Assembly: GCA_963930655.1 (NCBI GenBank)
Contig: OZ005608.1
Location: forward strand, 15,748,001 to 15,812,000
Reading direction: 5' to 3'
Source: Myrica gale
Taxonomy: Eukaryota > Streptophyta > Magnoliopsida > Fagales > Myricaceae
Length of the DNA: 64,000 nucleotides
This document shows positions 45,653 to 57,500 of the stretch, piece by piece. The number at the start of each line of letters is the position of its first letter. Position 1 is the stretch's first letter. A program made the translations under genes and the position numbers. Below the pieces are notes generated by a model, which was not told the origin of the DNA, did no database searches, and was given only the letters and a program-made list of their open reading frames with translations.

Positions 45653-46826
45653 TGGTTGATGACCGATTTCAAAAAATGAAAATATTTAATGATTGCATAC
45701 TATTCTTAGAGTCTAAGAAATATTTGAATCGCTTGTAGGCGATCCACGTGTCTGTATACACGACCAAAGAAGACCAAGTGTAAGTGGATACTGTAAGTGG
45801 ACAGTAAGTGTTCTTTTTCAAAACTGGAATGACACGCTGCATCGTTTCATGAACAAGCATGAATTTTAATCAAGCATGACATGACATGTGCATTGCATGA
45901 TTTTTTTCAAGAAGAAAGTTTATGCAATGATTTTTATACTATGAGAAGTTTTATGAAACGATAAGTTAAGTTAAGGGGCACTGGTCGGTACCGTACCATC
46001 AAGGTGGACTCCCATACCGAAGGACAAATGTGAGAAGGATGGGTGAATCCACGAGGCTGTGCAAACCACGCTGAAGGACATTGAGAAGGTGTGGTGCCTC
46101 CAAGGGTCATGCCTAGCCACTGAAGAACATTGAGAAGGTGCGCTAGCTGACCGTATGTAAGGTCTCCAATGGAATTCGGGGACGGTTCCGAAGGGAACGC
46201 ACAACCCTGACTTCAGGGGTTAAATGGAGCGAGCCCACAAATAAGAAATATGAAATGATTATGAAAAGGCCAAGAGTGGCACAAGTATGAATAAGAAAGA
46301 TTTTCAAGGGCCAAGGGCCGATTTCACGATCAAGCATGAAAGAGATATTTTCAAGGGCCTGGGGCCAACTTCATGCAAGAGCATATGCATATCCATGAGC
46401 ATGCATGTGCATCACGAATCAAGTTTATTCTCTTTCATGATTATGCAAGTACAAGTCAAGAGTATGTTTTAAGTTTTATGTCTTCCCTTACTGAGTCTTT
46501 TTGACTCACGTTTTTAAAATTGTGTCATTTCAGATGCCTCAGGTGAAGAGAGTCAGGAGGACTACCTGACCTAGAAGCCCAAGAATTTATGTTTCATACT
46601 TTTGATGATAGTGACTTGATCGTCACTAACTGGCTTGTTATGTGATATATATATGTTTTGTATGAACTTAATGAGAACCCTGATTAGGTAAGATTAGCTC
46701 GAACCCCTCGCGATCCTGTACGTTTCCGCCGTAATCAAGTAAAAATATAAGTAAGAACGCTGGAGCCATCCGGGGAATAGCTCGCGGCTGTCACGGTCCC
46801 TGCGGGATGCCGTTCGGGGCGTGACA
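42772..46826 (+). mobile_element. Solo long LTR (family L), 4055 bp, with perfect TSD
   Basis: Begins TGTGAGACCCCG and ends GGGGCGTGACA. The 5-bp duplication ATAAT is exact (42767-42771 and 46827-46831). It is non-coding and is the best full-length reference for the family. It is closely related to the copy at 1-3575. It contains the minisatellite at 45980-46230 and an expanded AT microsatellite. It lies inside a reverse copy of a related LTR. Confidence 0.95.
45588..45649. repeat. TA dinucleotide microsatellite
   Basis: About 62 bases of uninterrupted TA. The sister LTR at 1-3575 has only a short, interrupted TA tract at the corresponding place (2316-2346). Confidence 0.97.
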
Positions 46827-46831
46827 ATAAT

Positions 46832-49800
46832 ATTCAAAGAAAAGTATTCATATACGTACTTGGTTTCAAAATTCGTATCGTTAAACATGAGATTTCCTTT
46901 ACGTGAAATCATACATGAAATCATACATAAAATTTCTTTTAAACATTTTTAGCTTTTATAAAAGAAATTTCGAAAACAACAACAATCATACATATCAAAC
47001 AATTCCAAATTAAGTGAACTCCTAGGGTATTTCAACTTGATCTTACAACATTGTCTTTCATAACCTCAATATCCAAGGTCAGATCCATAATGATTCAACC
47101 TTATCAACGATGCCATACCAAATCAGCAACCTATATCATGTCGAAGTCTATTTTCCTTGTTCCACTTTTTAAATCTTACTTTGCATGGTCTAATGACCAT
47201 CAATTCCATCATTTAACCCTCAAAGAATATGCTATATAGTTGATGCTGAGACCTATAGGATTTAACCTAAGTTACATCGGTTTTATCTCAAAGTTTTCGA
47301 GTTCACATAAGCACCAATGCCCACAATCCTTCCAAATACAACCGATAGACTTTAATCCTTATTTAAATGATCAACCCGTGACCATCTTGGCCTCCTTTTC
47401 ACTCTTAGACTTGCTGTTTAATTCAATGTCATCAACATACCTTCACCACTATGAAGGAATCAATATAATTGAAGAAAAGCAATCAAACATGTGCATCAAA
47501 CAACTCCAACATGGTTGCTAATGAGACCACTATGTAATCCACTTGATATCAACTAAGTACACTGATTCTTCCAATTGACATCATTAATTTCAAAGTCTAT
47601 TCATGAAATTCAGCAACAACATCTCATACTAAGTATCTCAAGCCAAAACAACAACCTATGATACTTCTAACTAAATATTCCTTATTCAATACCTTTTTAT
47701 CATACCATGTCTGACTAATGTCTATCGAATTCCCACAATCCTAACCTCAATAAACTTCTTAATTAGATTTGGTCAACTAGCCTCAATGATAGGGTTTTGC
47801 ACGTCTTCAATAGGACCTCAAAAATTCAACATATATGAAATTTAACAGGTCCCGCTGGAGCGCCTGTCGAGCACCGGTCGAGCGCCAAGTCTCTGTCCAA
47901 CTTTTATTTAGCTTCGCTCGAGCGGCTGTTGAGCGCTATGAATCTGTATGAAATCTTCCAAGGCCGCTCGGACACTGGTCGAGCGCTGGTCAAGCCGCAC
48001 GACTCTGCCTAACATTTTTCCTAAGGCCGCTCGAGCGTGAGTCGAATGCTGATCGAGCGTGATGATGCCTAAAAATAGGTCACTAATACCTCCCTATTCT
48101 AACAACTTAATCATGGTTTCTAACTTGATTCTTTTGACCAATATCAAATCCACACAACTCATAACATGCCTGATCAATCTCCAAGCAACATTGTTCAAAT
48201 TTCTATCTACTCTAACCCATGGCCATAACATAGCAAAATCATGATTAATAATGTATTCTAAAAGCAAAAACCAAGATTACCACCAACACTCCATTTGGCC
48301 ACAACCAAATCTATATGCGACATTATCTATCCAACATAAAACCAAGATCATCACTCCCTTAACATTAGCCCAAAACCATGGCATTAATCCCTTCCTCCAT
48401 CAACAACAACTTCACAACAACAACTCCATCATTCAAGAAAATACTTCAATGAAAGGGACACCAACAACAGATCTAGCCAAAGGAAGGATTTAACAACACA
48501 TGTAAGACACCTACATCAAGCTATCATCAAGGAAAAACATGAGACATAAGGCATTGAATATACTCGGCCAATATGCATGCTGAAATCTCCCAATGTCATA
48601 TCACCAACTTACATGCATGTTAGAACTTCTCCAATAACTTTCTTTTTCCCTAGTTTATAGCCACTGACTGAAGCCTTAACACTTCCCAAATCTAACATTT
48701 TTCACACTCATTTCCAATGTTTAGAACAGCAAGCTTCACAGCCTCCAAAATCAAAGATCTATACATCTAACTTCACCTCCAATCAGTCAATATTCACAAA
48801 CTCATCACAACTACAATATCCAACATTTCTCAAACTCCTAACTAGCCCAACCCGTGGCCTCTAAAACTAATCCTTCATCAACAATTTCACAACCAACTCT
48901 TCATGACCACCAACAGATCCATAGACAAGAAAATCTCAAGAAAGAATAAACACTACATGCAAGAAAACATTCGGTCAAGCTCAACCTCAAAAGGCCGAAC
49001 TTACCTTGTTGTTTCTCCTCTCTACTTCTTTCTTTTCTTCTTAACTTCTTTGTTCTCTTTCTTGATCTCCTTCACAGCTTCCTTCTCCTTTCCTCTTCTT
49101 CTTCATGGCTTCTCCCCCTTGTTCTCTTCGGCTTGCTTCCTCTTCTTCTTCTCCTTCTTCTCCATGGCTTCTCCCACTTGCTCTCTTCGGTTCTCTCTCT
49201 CCTTCTCCCTTTCTCGGCCAAGCTCTCTAGCTCTCTCTCTCTCCCTTGTGTGTGACGTGAGGTACAAGAGTGAAATGAGTGATATAAAGAGGTGTGAGAT
49301 GTGAATGAGATGTGAGATGTGAAGGTGCAAAGGAGGCTGAATCTAGCCCATATATCGTCCAAAAGAAACAAAAGGAGGAAAAGTCTTATTTGCTTTGCCC
49401 TTGTGACATGATCAGCCCACTTAATGTCTTGTCTCCTCTCCTTTTGCATTTCTTTGCCTCTCATGTGAGTCTTCTTCCTACCCACCATGACTTTTCATCT
49501 TTCCTTTACTCTCTTTTTCAGCCTACCCTACTTTCTTTCTGGTCTACAATTGTCTTGTCTTGTCTCTCTTCCATTTACTTCTCTTTGACCTCCTCTTATT
49601 TCTTGGCTTTCTCTCCTTCACGTGATTCTCACATCAGCCACTATAACATTTCTCTTTTGTCTTTCTTTTATGTCTTTTGGTTTCCCTCTCTTGTTTCTTT
49701 CTTTCTTATGCCTCACATAACTTCTCCTACCACCTTCTCTCTTGACTTTTCTTTGCTCTACAAGTATGTCATCTAGTTAATATTTTGTCTCCTTCTTTTT

Positions 49801-50512
49801 ATTTCTTTTGTTTTACTTTGGTCTTCTCTCTCTCACTTCTCTGCTTTTACTAAGCCCTTCCACATGATTCTCCTTCAACCTACACTTACTTTTCAACCTA
49901 TACTTACTCACTTTTCAACCTACAATTTTCAGCCTACCATTACTTTTCCTTATGCCCTTCACGTGAATCACCCTTCCTACTTCTCTTTTGCCTTTCTTTG
50001 CACCTCACATGGACCTCTTACTTAGCACACTATATAGTTACTTACTTAGTCCACCTTATGAAGCTTAAGACTACCTAATGAAGGCAATAGATAATTAGGG
50101 CATGTTTGAGACCTCAAATATTTGGGGTCTCAACAAATCGGACAAACCAAACAAACTTCAAAATTTTTAACTTTTACACCTACACACTTCACTTTTCACA
50201 AACCCCAATAAATCTCAATAAAGTAAAGATTCCCAAAATTTTGGGAATATTCCCCAATATTTTGGCAAAAAACATCCCCTTAACATGCACATAATTTCAC
50301 AATCATAATTCATATTTTAATTTAATGAATTTGCTTAGGAAAAATTCAGCTTCTAATATATAATGAAATGTACTCCACTCCTTGACATTAAACATAATAA
50401 ATCTTTGTAATATGACAAAATCCCTTACATTAGGCCCAATAATAGCCCCCAAAATTTAAATCCAAAATAGATACATAACATAATTCTGCATAATGAAATT
50501 TGGGGTCTCACA
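46832..50512 (-). mobile_element. Reverse long LTR inserted in Tat gag, right part
   Basis: Continues 41284-42771 and ends GGGGTCTCACA, the reversed family L start. Segments such as 48360-48420 are the reverse complement of 21240-21320 in the solo LTR, confirming the family. It includes GC-rich CTCGAGCG motifs at 47850-48060 and a long pyrimidine-rich stretch at 49000-50000. Frames over 49072-49776 are low-complexity artefacts. No gene is seen. Confidence 0.87.
47848..48062. repeat. Cluster of CTCGAGCG/GTCGAGCG motifs
   Basis: At least eight copies of GTCGAGC, GCTCGAGCG or close variants occur within about 210 bases of otherwise AT-rich LTR, spaced irregularly. The core TCGA is palindromic. 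No known function. Confidence 0.8.
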
Positions 50513-50588
50513 GAAAATCTCTATTACGCCTTTCTTGCAGATACGCTTTTCCTGGTTGGCTGTCGTTGTGATCTGGTTCTTGGTTCAT
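50513..50588 (-). pseudogene. Start of the Tat gag, displaced by nested LTRs
   Basis: The minus-strand frame opens with ATG at 50588 and reads MNQEPDHNDSQPGKAYLQER and on to RNRD. Removing the LTR insertion and one copy of its duplication joins it in frame to SHSPLGRNEDARG and RLEEILAELGRMR at 41283 downward. This shows that the reverse LTR landed about 25 codons into gag. It also marks the 5' limit of the Tat copy in this window. Confidence 0.8.
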
Positions 50589-51175
50589 ACGCTCTGGTAC
50601 TCACTGGAATCATTTTTTTGTTCCGGTTATTGGCCTGGAACCAGAATTTGTGCAATTGAAACCAAAAATTCCGGTTCGGTATGTGGATTTTTTTGAACAT
50701 ATTTTTTTGGGCCTTAATGAGCCAATTTTTGGACCAAATTTTTTAAAGATTTTTTTGTTGTTCATCGTAAATTAACAACAAATGTAAACATTAGTCTAAA
50801 ATCTAGAGTTTAAAATAAATATTAAAACAAATTCCAAATATATATATCCTATTTTGAGCCCAATTTGTTTTTAAAGAATTGGAAACAGAGATTTCGGTTT
50901 TTTTAGTTATTCATCATAAATGTAAAATACTTATTTAAAATCTAGATTCTAAAATAAACATTCAATCAAATTTCCTATGTTATACTTTATTTTGAGTACT
51001 ATTTTTTTTTAGAAAAACTGGAATCGAAAATTTCAATAATTCCGCTAGAATTTCTGGTTCCTGCTAAAAATCTTCAAAAATGACTTTTGGTTCTGACTTC
51101 GGTATATGCCGAAATCAGAAGTAGAATCGAAAATCCCAATACTTACTGAAATTTTTGCCCATCCTTAGAATGAGT
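50589..51175. repeat. Unclassified repeat with a hAT-like terminus
   Basis: T-rich sequence with recurring GGTTCCGG/GGAACCAG-like and CCGAAATCAGAA motifs. Reading the minus strand from 51166 gives TAAGGATGGGCAAAAAT, similar to hAT-type element ends (GGxTGGGCAAAA). I could not find the matching opposite end. No gene is seen. Confidence 0.35.
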
Positions 51176-51569
51176 TGATTATGAATTTTAGTGAAAGTTT
51201 ATTTTGATTTTCTTGTACTTTTTGCACCTATGATTTTATAAGAAGAATTATAGTTTTAAGGAAAATTGACAATATAGTCACTAAGTTTGTATTAGGTTGA
51301 CGATTTAGTCATAATATATTTTCTTATTTTATTGTCATGGGGTCCTTACCCATGTGACGAATGAGTCCTTTCGTCCATGTTCTGTCAATCCATTTAATTG
51401 AATGTCATCCATTTATTGGTTGTGTTAATTTCCCTTTTTTTTAATTAGGATCTCATGCGTTTTTTTTTTCTTCCGACCTATACTCGGCCCAGATCGCAAG
51501 GAACTTCTTCTAATCTTCTGCTACGTTCGAATCAGTCTTCTCCTCCGCACGCAGCACCAACTGCAAGCT
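51176..51569 (+). promoter_or_regulatory. CLPR4 upstream region and 5' leader
   Basis: No other gene lies between the repeat and the CLPR4 start. 51240-51420 resembles a dispersed non-coding plant repeat. The 5' leader probably lies within 51450-51569, which is pyrimidine-rich (TTTTTTTTTTCTTCCGACC). I cannot place a TATA box or transcription start with confidence. Confidence 0.45.
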
Positions 51570-54500
51570 ATGGAAGTCATTACCACCGCTCCGAACTTAA
51601 CCCTACACCGGCCTCTCTTAGCCCCGTCCATCACTTCACGAACTGTAAGCTCTAACCGCCTTTCAACCTCCTTCTCTGCCAGAGCCTCTCTTTCCACCGA
51701 CTTCCGAGCCGCCTTCCCCGGTGGCAGCGTCTCCATGGACTTTTCCGGTCACAAGCTTCGTCCATCGTCACTCAATCCGGCGTCTTTTGCCCCCTCCAAG
51801 GCGAAGCGAGGCGTTGTCACCATGGTAGAGCTCTATCCCCAAACTCCTACCTAGTTTTGTTTCTTTTAGATTCTTCTGCAAGGTTTCTAAGTCGTGATTG
51901 TGTTCGATTTTTGAGAAGCTCCAATTTTTTCTTTCGTCTATGATCTATGAATTGTTAGATTGACATGGTGTATGCATTTCGTATTATGCATACGCTGTGT
52001 GAGTCTAATAGAGTTTTTTCGAATGTAAAATTTGGATTAAGAGCTCAATTCACAAAACAGAGTGTAGTCTAAGAGGAATTAATTTAAAAACCAAAAGCAA
52101 AAAAAGAAAAACATTCTGACTAAGCCCCTCGTCGCCTAGACCTAAGCTCTTGAATAGACGAACTAGCCGTGGATTAACTGTTTCATATGGGACATTGAAC
52201 ATAGCACAACGTTTATAATCCAACGAAGCAGCTTTTCTGTCATGTTACATTGACAATGGGGGCATATTTCTAATGTATTAGGAACGTGTAGTTCTTTGGC
52301 AACTAATCTGATATTTATTTATCGACTACCCATTAGGAGTTATCCGGTTCCCTAAACATGCTCTGTCCGTATGATGTTCCTGTCATAGCATTTAATGCAA
52401 GTAAAACTTCACATCTCTTCAGATGTATCAATGAATTTTCTATGTGATACAGTATCATGTGGTATACCATTCTGTGGACGTTGTCCAGATCCCTGAGTTT
52501 TGTTTTTATGTGAGCGATAACAGGTAGTTCTTTATATTGATGTCTTTGTGTTCTACAGTATCATTTGTGCTACCAGACTTCTATGAAGCAGTGCTCTTTT
52601 GTACTTGTGGACAGGTTATTCCATTTTCAAGGGGGAGTGCATGGGAGCAACCTCCTCCAGACCTGGCATCTTACTTGTACAAAAACCGAATCGTTTACTT
52701 GGGCATGTCACTTGTTCCTTCTGTCACGGAGTTGATATTAGCAGAATTTTTGTACCTTCAGTATGATGATGCTGAGAAGCCTATCTATCTATACGTAAAC
52801 TCCACTGGAACAACCAAGGTTAGGACCTTCTATTTTTTCTCTCTGCCTACTTTTGAAACTTTCATTGGATATGTTTCGTGCAATTACACTGCAGATAGAG
52901 GGAGCACATATCATATAAATAGATTAACAAGGTCTCTGATTCAGAGTTTGATTCTGCCACGTAAAACACTACCCTTTGGTGTTTTCTGTTCAAACTATTA
53001 TAAATAAATCTGCCATTCCTTCTATCTCACTAGTTCAAATTTGATAGTGTTTTCTATAGAATTTGAAGAAAGGAAATTGTTCCTCAAGCTCAACAATGAT
53101 GGATTCAACCCGGGGAACGTTAAAGCTTCAGTATCAGGCTCCGGTTAGGGGCCTCAGGTTTGGGGATCATTTTATGGATCGATAAACCACTATAGGACTT
53201 CCAAATGTTGGGGCATTGTGAAATTTTTGGACTTATGCCACGGAATAAATCTGGAAATTATTGAAGTGATAGATCGAGCTTAAGTCACATTTTACACCAT
53301 CAAGAGAAAGTCGATGGTGCAGTGAGGGAAACTGTATATACTTGGTAGCAAAGTAGTTATGTCAGCAGTAGTGGCTTTTTCATGGGAATTAGCTTTTTGT
53401 CTCCAATTTTCAGCTTCCCCTCAACTCAGTCTCTTTTGACTATGAGTGTTATCTATCTTTTATGCCTTTTAATGTACTTAATGTCAGCAAATAGATTTTG
53501 CTTAGTGTCAGGGTTTTTTTTGGTCCCGTCTTAATAAAGTAAGCCCATTTTATTTTTAATATGTTACAACCAAATGTGAACTAGTATTTCCACTCAATGA
53601 TTTGTGCTTTTAATTGTCTATTTCGCTTTTTCAGGGTGGCGAGAAGTTGGGTTATGAGACTGAGGCTTTCGCGATTTATGATGTTATGAGGTAATTAATG
53701 TTTATATCCTTACATAAATACGTCATCAGTCATCTAATTTGGTTTTCTAATTGTGTTGAGTTGTTCATATACTAACCGTGCCCTTTTCTTCTCAGTGTTC
53801 TCCCGGGCATATTTTTTCTTTAAAAATTTTACCCAATATGTTTCATTTATATTCAGATGGCACCTTGTTTTGTGCTTTGTAAAGGCTTTGTTGTAATGTG
53901 CGTAGGTATGCATTTGATATGATGTCACTATACCCAACTCCCTGGCCACCAGATCTCACTGATGAAATCTCCCAAAAGTTTTATGTGCCAATGTTTTGTT
54001 TTATTGCTGTCAGTACCAGAAACAGTACTAAGTCTATGTAATGATGAAGATAATTTATAACATTCTTCCTCTTACTAGATCAGACGAATATTCCAAGCCT
54101 GGTTGGGACAGATGTTAAACAAAAGACTCACGAAACAAATCTGTCTGCCCTAACATAAATGGATTACAAAATAGCTCCTATGCTGGCCCTTGATTTTGTA
54201 GATATTATCTTCTTGCTCTCTCAGGACTCCCAATTTGTGCTTATCTGTGTACTCAGTGTTCCTCCTATGTGTAGCCCAGTTAGACAGACTATATTTGTTA
54301 GTTCATCATTTGTTGTTTAGTGGAGTAGGTGAGTTGTAGCATTTGTTTAAAAGTTTCTCTTCTGCTAAATGATGTTAAATAAGGATTGTGAAAGATTCTC
54401 TCTTTGCATCTCAATTGTGGCCTTTATTCACATCTTTAAAAATGTGGCTTTTTGAACTCTGTTATGTTTATGACAGAGGTATTCTATTCCATTGCAGGTA

Positions 54501-57500
54501 TGTCAAGCCCCCTATATTTACGCTGTGTGTTGGTAATGCTTGGGGAGAAGCTGCCTTACTTTTGGCTGCCGGTGCAAAGGGAAACCGTTCTGCTTTGCCT
54601 TCATCAACGATTATGATCAAGCAGGTATTTTTGGTGACCAGTGAATGCTTCAAGATATTGCTCTTTCATAATGTCTTTGCTTTCTATGTCAGTCTACGTG
54701 TATAATTAACTATAGGTTGTTTGGTATGTGATATTAAACTATGTTAAAGATGTGATCTGATTTCTCAAACAATCTGCAGCCAATTGCCAGGTTCCAGGGT
54801 CAAGCAACTGATATTGAACTTGCAAGAAAAGAAGTAACGAATGTGAAAACAGAGTTGGTATGTTCCATCAGTTATAGCACACTTTGTCTCCCCTTTTTCA
54901 TTTGATGCTTTGTCATCTACAGATTAGAAGCTTGTGTTAGGTGGAACATTTTTCATAATTTGTTTGTGCAGATCTAAAGAATGACCAGTTATAATTTGGT
55001 GCTTCTTTTTTCTGGATTTTCATGAGCATGAAATGTATAATGAATAGCAGAGGTATTTTTAGCCTTCTTTCTTCAGTTTTCTTTGTTAAATAGCAAGGAA
55101 AACCAATTTGGAGATATCTATTCCAATATTTAGCCAGATATATAGGTACTATCTATCTTCTTTTGTCAATAAATGACTGTCTTTCATTTTTATAGCAAAT
55201 GGTTTTTATGATAAAATGTCAAATTGAGAATAACAATCCAAGTAGGGGATATTGCCTAGGAGTTATATGCTTTAACAGAATTATTTCTGCTTGAGTTTTT
55301 GTTTTCAATATGCCTCTTTTGTTATAACTTTCAGAACTAATAAGATCTTTGTTACTACAATAAATCTGTTGCCTAAAATACAAATTAAGGGTTGACTGAT
55401 TCGTTTTGGTATTTAATGGAGCCATTGAATCATTTCTGAAGCCTGTTGGTAAATGACTCATAGTAATGCCTTGATGTGTATGTGTTTGTTATGAGGCAGG
55501 AGGGTTTTAGATGGTAAGTTAAAGGAGAGAGAGAGGGGTTTTGATTTTTGTATATTTATGTTGGATCATTTCTGTAAGTTCTGTGATAAGAACCTGGATA
55601 TTGATGTAAAATCTGTGTGTAATGTAAAATCTGTGTGTAAAGAGCATAGACGAATTCGAGGCGTCACCCTCCTGTTTGGCTTACTGCAACTTTCTCGATA
55701 TCTTTCATTGTAAGGGAAAACGACCATATACAGGGCAACAAGAGCCTGACATGGGCCTAACAAAATAACTAAAATCCATAAAAGCTAAAGCCCACATGGC
55801 TTAATGACTAAAACAGAATGTAAAGGATAGTTGGCCCAAATATTATCTAAGGCCCATTCGGCTAGACTAACAGAGCCCTAAAACCCACCAAACACAACAC
55901 CTGCAGTTTCACTTCCACTTCGACTACAACTCCCACTTCGGCGACAACTTCTAGAATCCAGCCTCCATGACAAACAGGTCCATAACATACCCATTTCCTT
56001 CACAAAACCTTGCCCACAAGGTGAGGAAAATCCTCCCGCAGCTTCCAATACGAGACCCATGTAGAATCTTCATCACTGGCACCTTTCCATTTCACCAAAA
56101 TTTCCGTCACAGCTCGATTCCCTTGCTGGCGAAAACGACGCTCCAATATTTTTTCTGGTTCTGCCGTTACTGCTCCCTCTTCATCAACTGGGGGAAGGAT
56201 TGGAAGGGGTACCGTATGGGATCCGAGTTTGCGCTTGAGGCACAAGACATGGAAGACAGGGTGCAGCTTGGCTTCGGGTGGCAGATCCAACTTGTAAGCA
56301 ACCTCCCCGATTTTTTTGCTGATTTGGAATGGGCCATAAAATCTTGGTGAAAGCTTCAAGCTTTTGCGAAAAGCCAGGGACTTTTGGCGGTAAGGTTGCA
56401 GCCGCAGGTAAACCCAGTCACCCAGATTGAATTTTCTCTCAGTCCAATGCTTGTCATACTGAAGTTTACTCCTTTCCTGAGCTGCCTGTAGGTTGTGCTT
56501 TAAAGCTTCAAATATTTCATCTCTAGACTTAAGTTGGGACGCTACTGCTGCATTTTGTGTTGTATTTGGGATATAGCGGGTAAGGGTAGGAGGTGGGTAA
56601 CCGTAAAGAGCCTCAAAGGGGGTCATTTTAGTAGAGGCATGAAAACTGGTGTTGTACCACCATTCGGCTAGAGGTAGGCAGAGAGACCAAGATTTTGGCT
56701 TTTCCCCACAGTAGCATCGTAGATATTGCCCCACACATTTATTTACGATTTCAGTTTGGCCATCACTCTGGGGGTGATAGGCTGAGGTGTGAGCTAGGGT
56801 AGTGCCCTGGAGATTGAACAATTCAGTCCAAAAGTTGCTCAAAAAAATTGGATCTCGATCAGAGACAATGGACTTAGGCAGACCATGTAACTTGAGGACT
56901 TGGTTGGTGAAGAGTTGAGCAATGGTGAGGGCAGTGTAGGGGTGTGAGAGGGCAATGAAATGAGAGTATTTAGTTAATCTGTCCACCACGACCAGAATAA
57001 CATTGAGGCCATTTGAGAGGGGTAATCCCTCAATAAAGTCCATAGAAATGTCTGCCCAAGCTTGGTTAGGGATGGGGAGGAGTTGTAATAAACCAGCAGG
57101 ATGCAAATTTTCAGCTTTGTTCCTTTGGCAAACATCACACTCCCTTACAAAAGTTTTAATGTCAGCTTTCAAACCTGGCCAATAAAAATCAGCTCTGGCC
57201 CTGTGAAGTGTCTTGTGATACCCTGAATGCCCTGCTATGGGGCTGCTGTGCACCAAGTTCAAGAGCTTGAGCTTGAAGTCTTTGTCATCACCCACATAAA
57301 TCTTGCCCTTCCTCACAAGAATTCCATTGCGAAGTTCCACTGGTTTGTGTAGTAGTTTGCCTTCTTGGATTTTTGAGATCAAAGCTTGAGCTGTAGTGTC
57401 CCCAATGTAACTCTGCCTCAGTTCCTCTAACCATAAAGGCTGTGGAAAGGAGATGGCTGCTAACCCTCCCTCTTGTGGTCCGGCCTCCTCATCCCTTCTA

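Noticed and set aside
49072..49776. Open frames of 130-150 codons on both strands
   Set aside because: They fall in a pyrimidine-rich part of a reverse LTR; composition explains the lack of stops and nothing resembles a protein.
35366..50588. Endogenous plant pararetrovirus instead of a retrotransposon
   Set aside because: The gag-protease-RT-RNase H-integrase order and dual RNase H fit a Tat Gypsy element; no movement-protein or coat-like blocks were seen, and integrase is present.
52819..53007. Extension of the CLPR4 exon 2 frame past 52818
   Set aside because: Reading through gives sequence unlike ClpR4, while the GT at 52819 and the acceptor at 53634 restore the conserved protein exactly.
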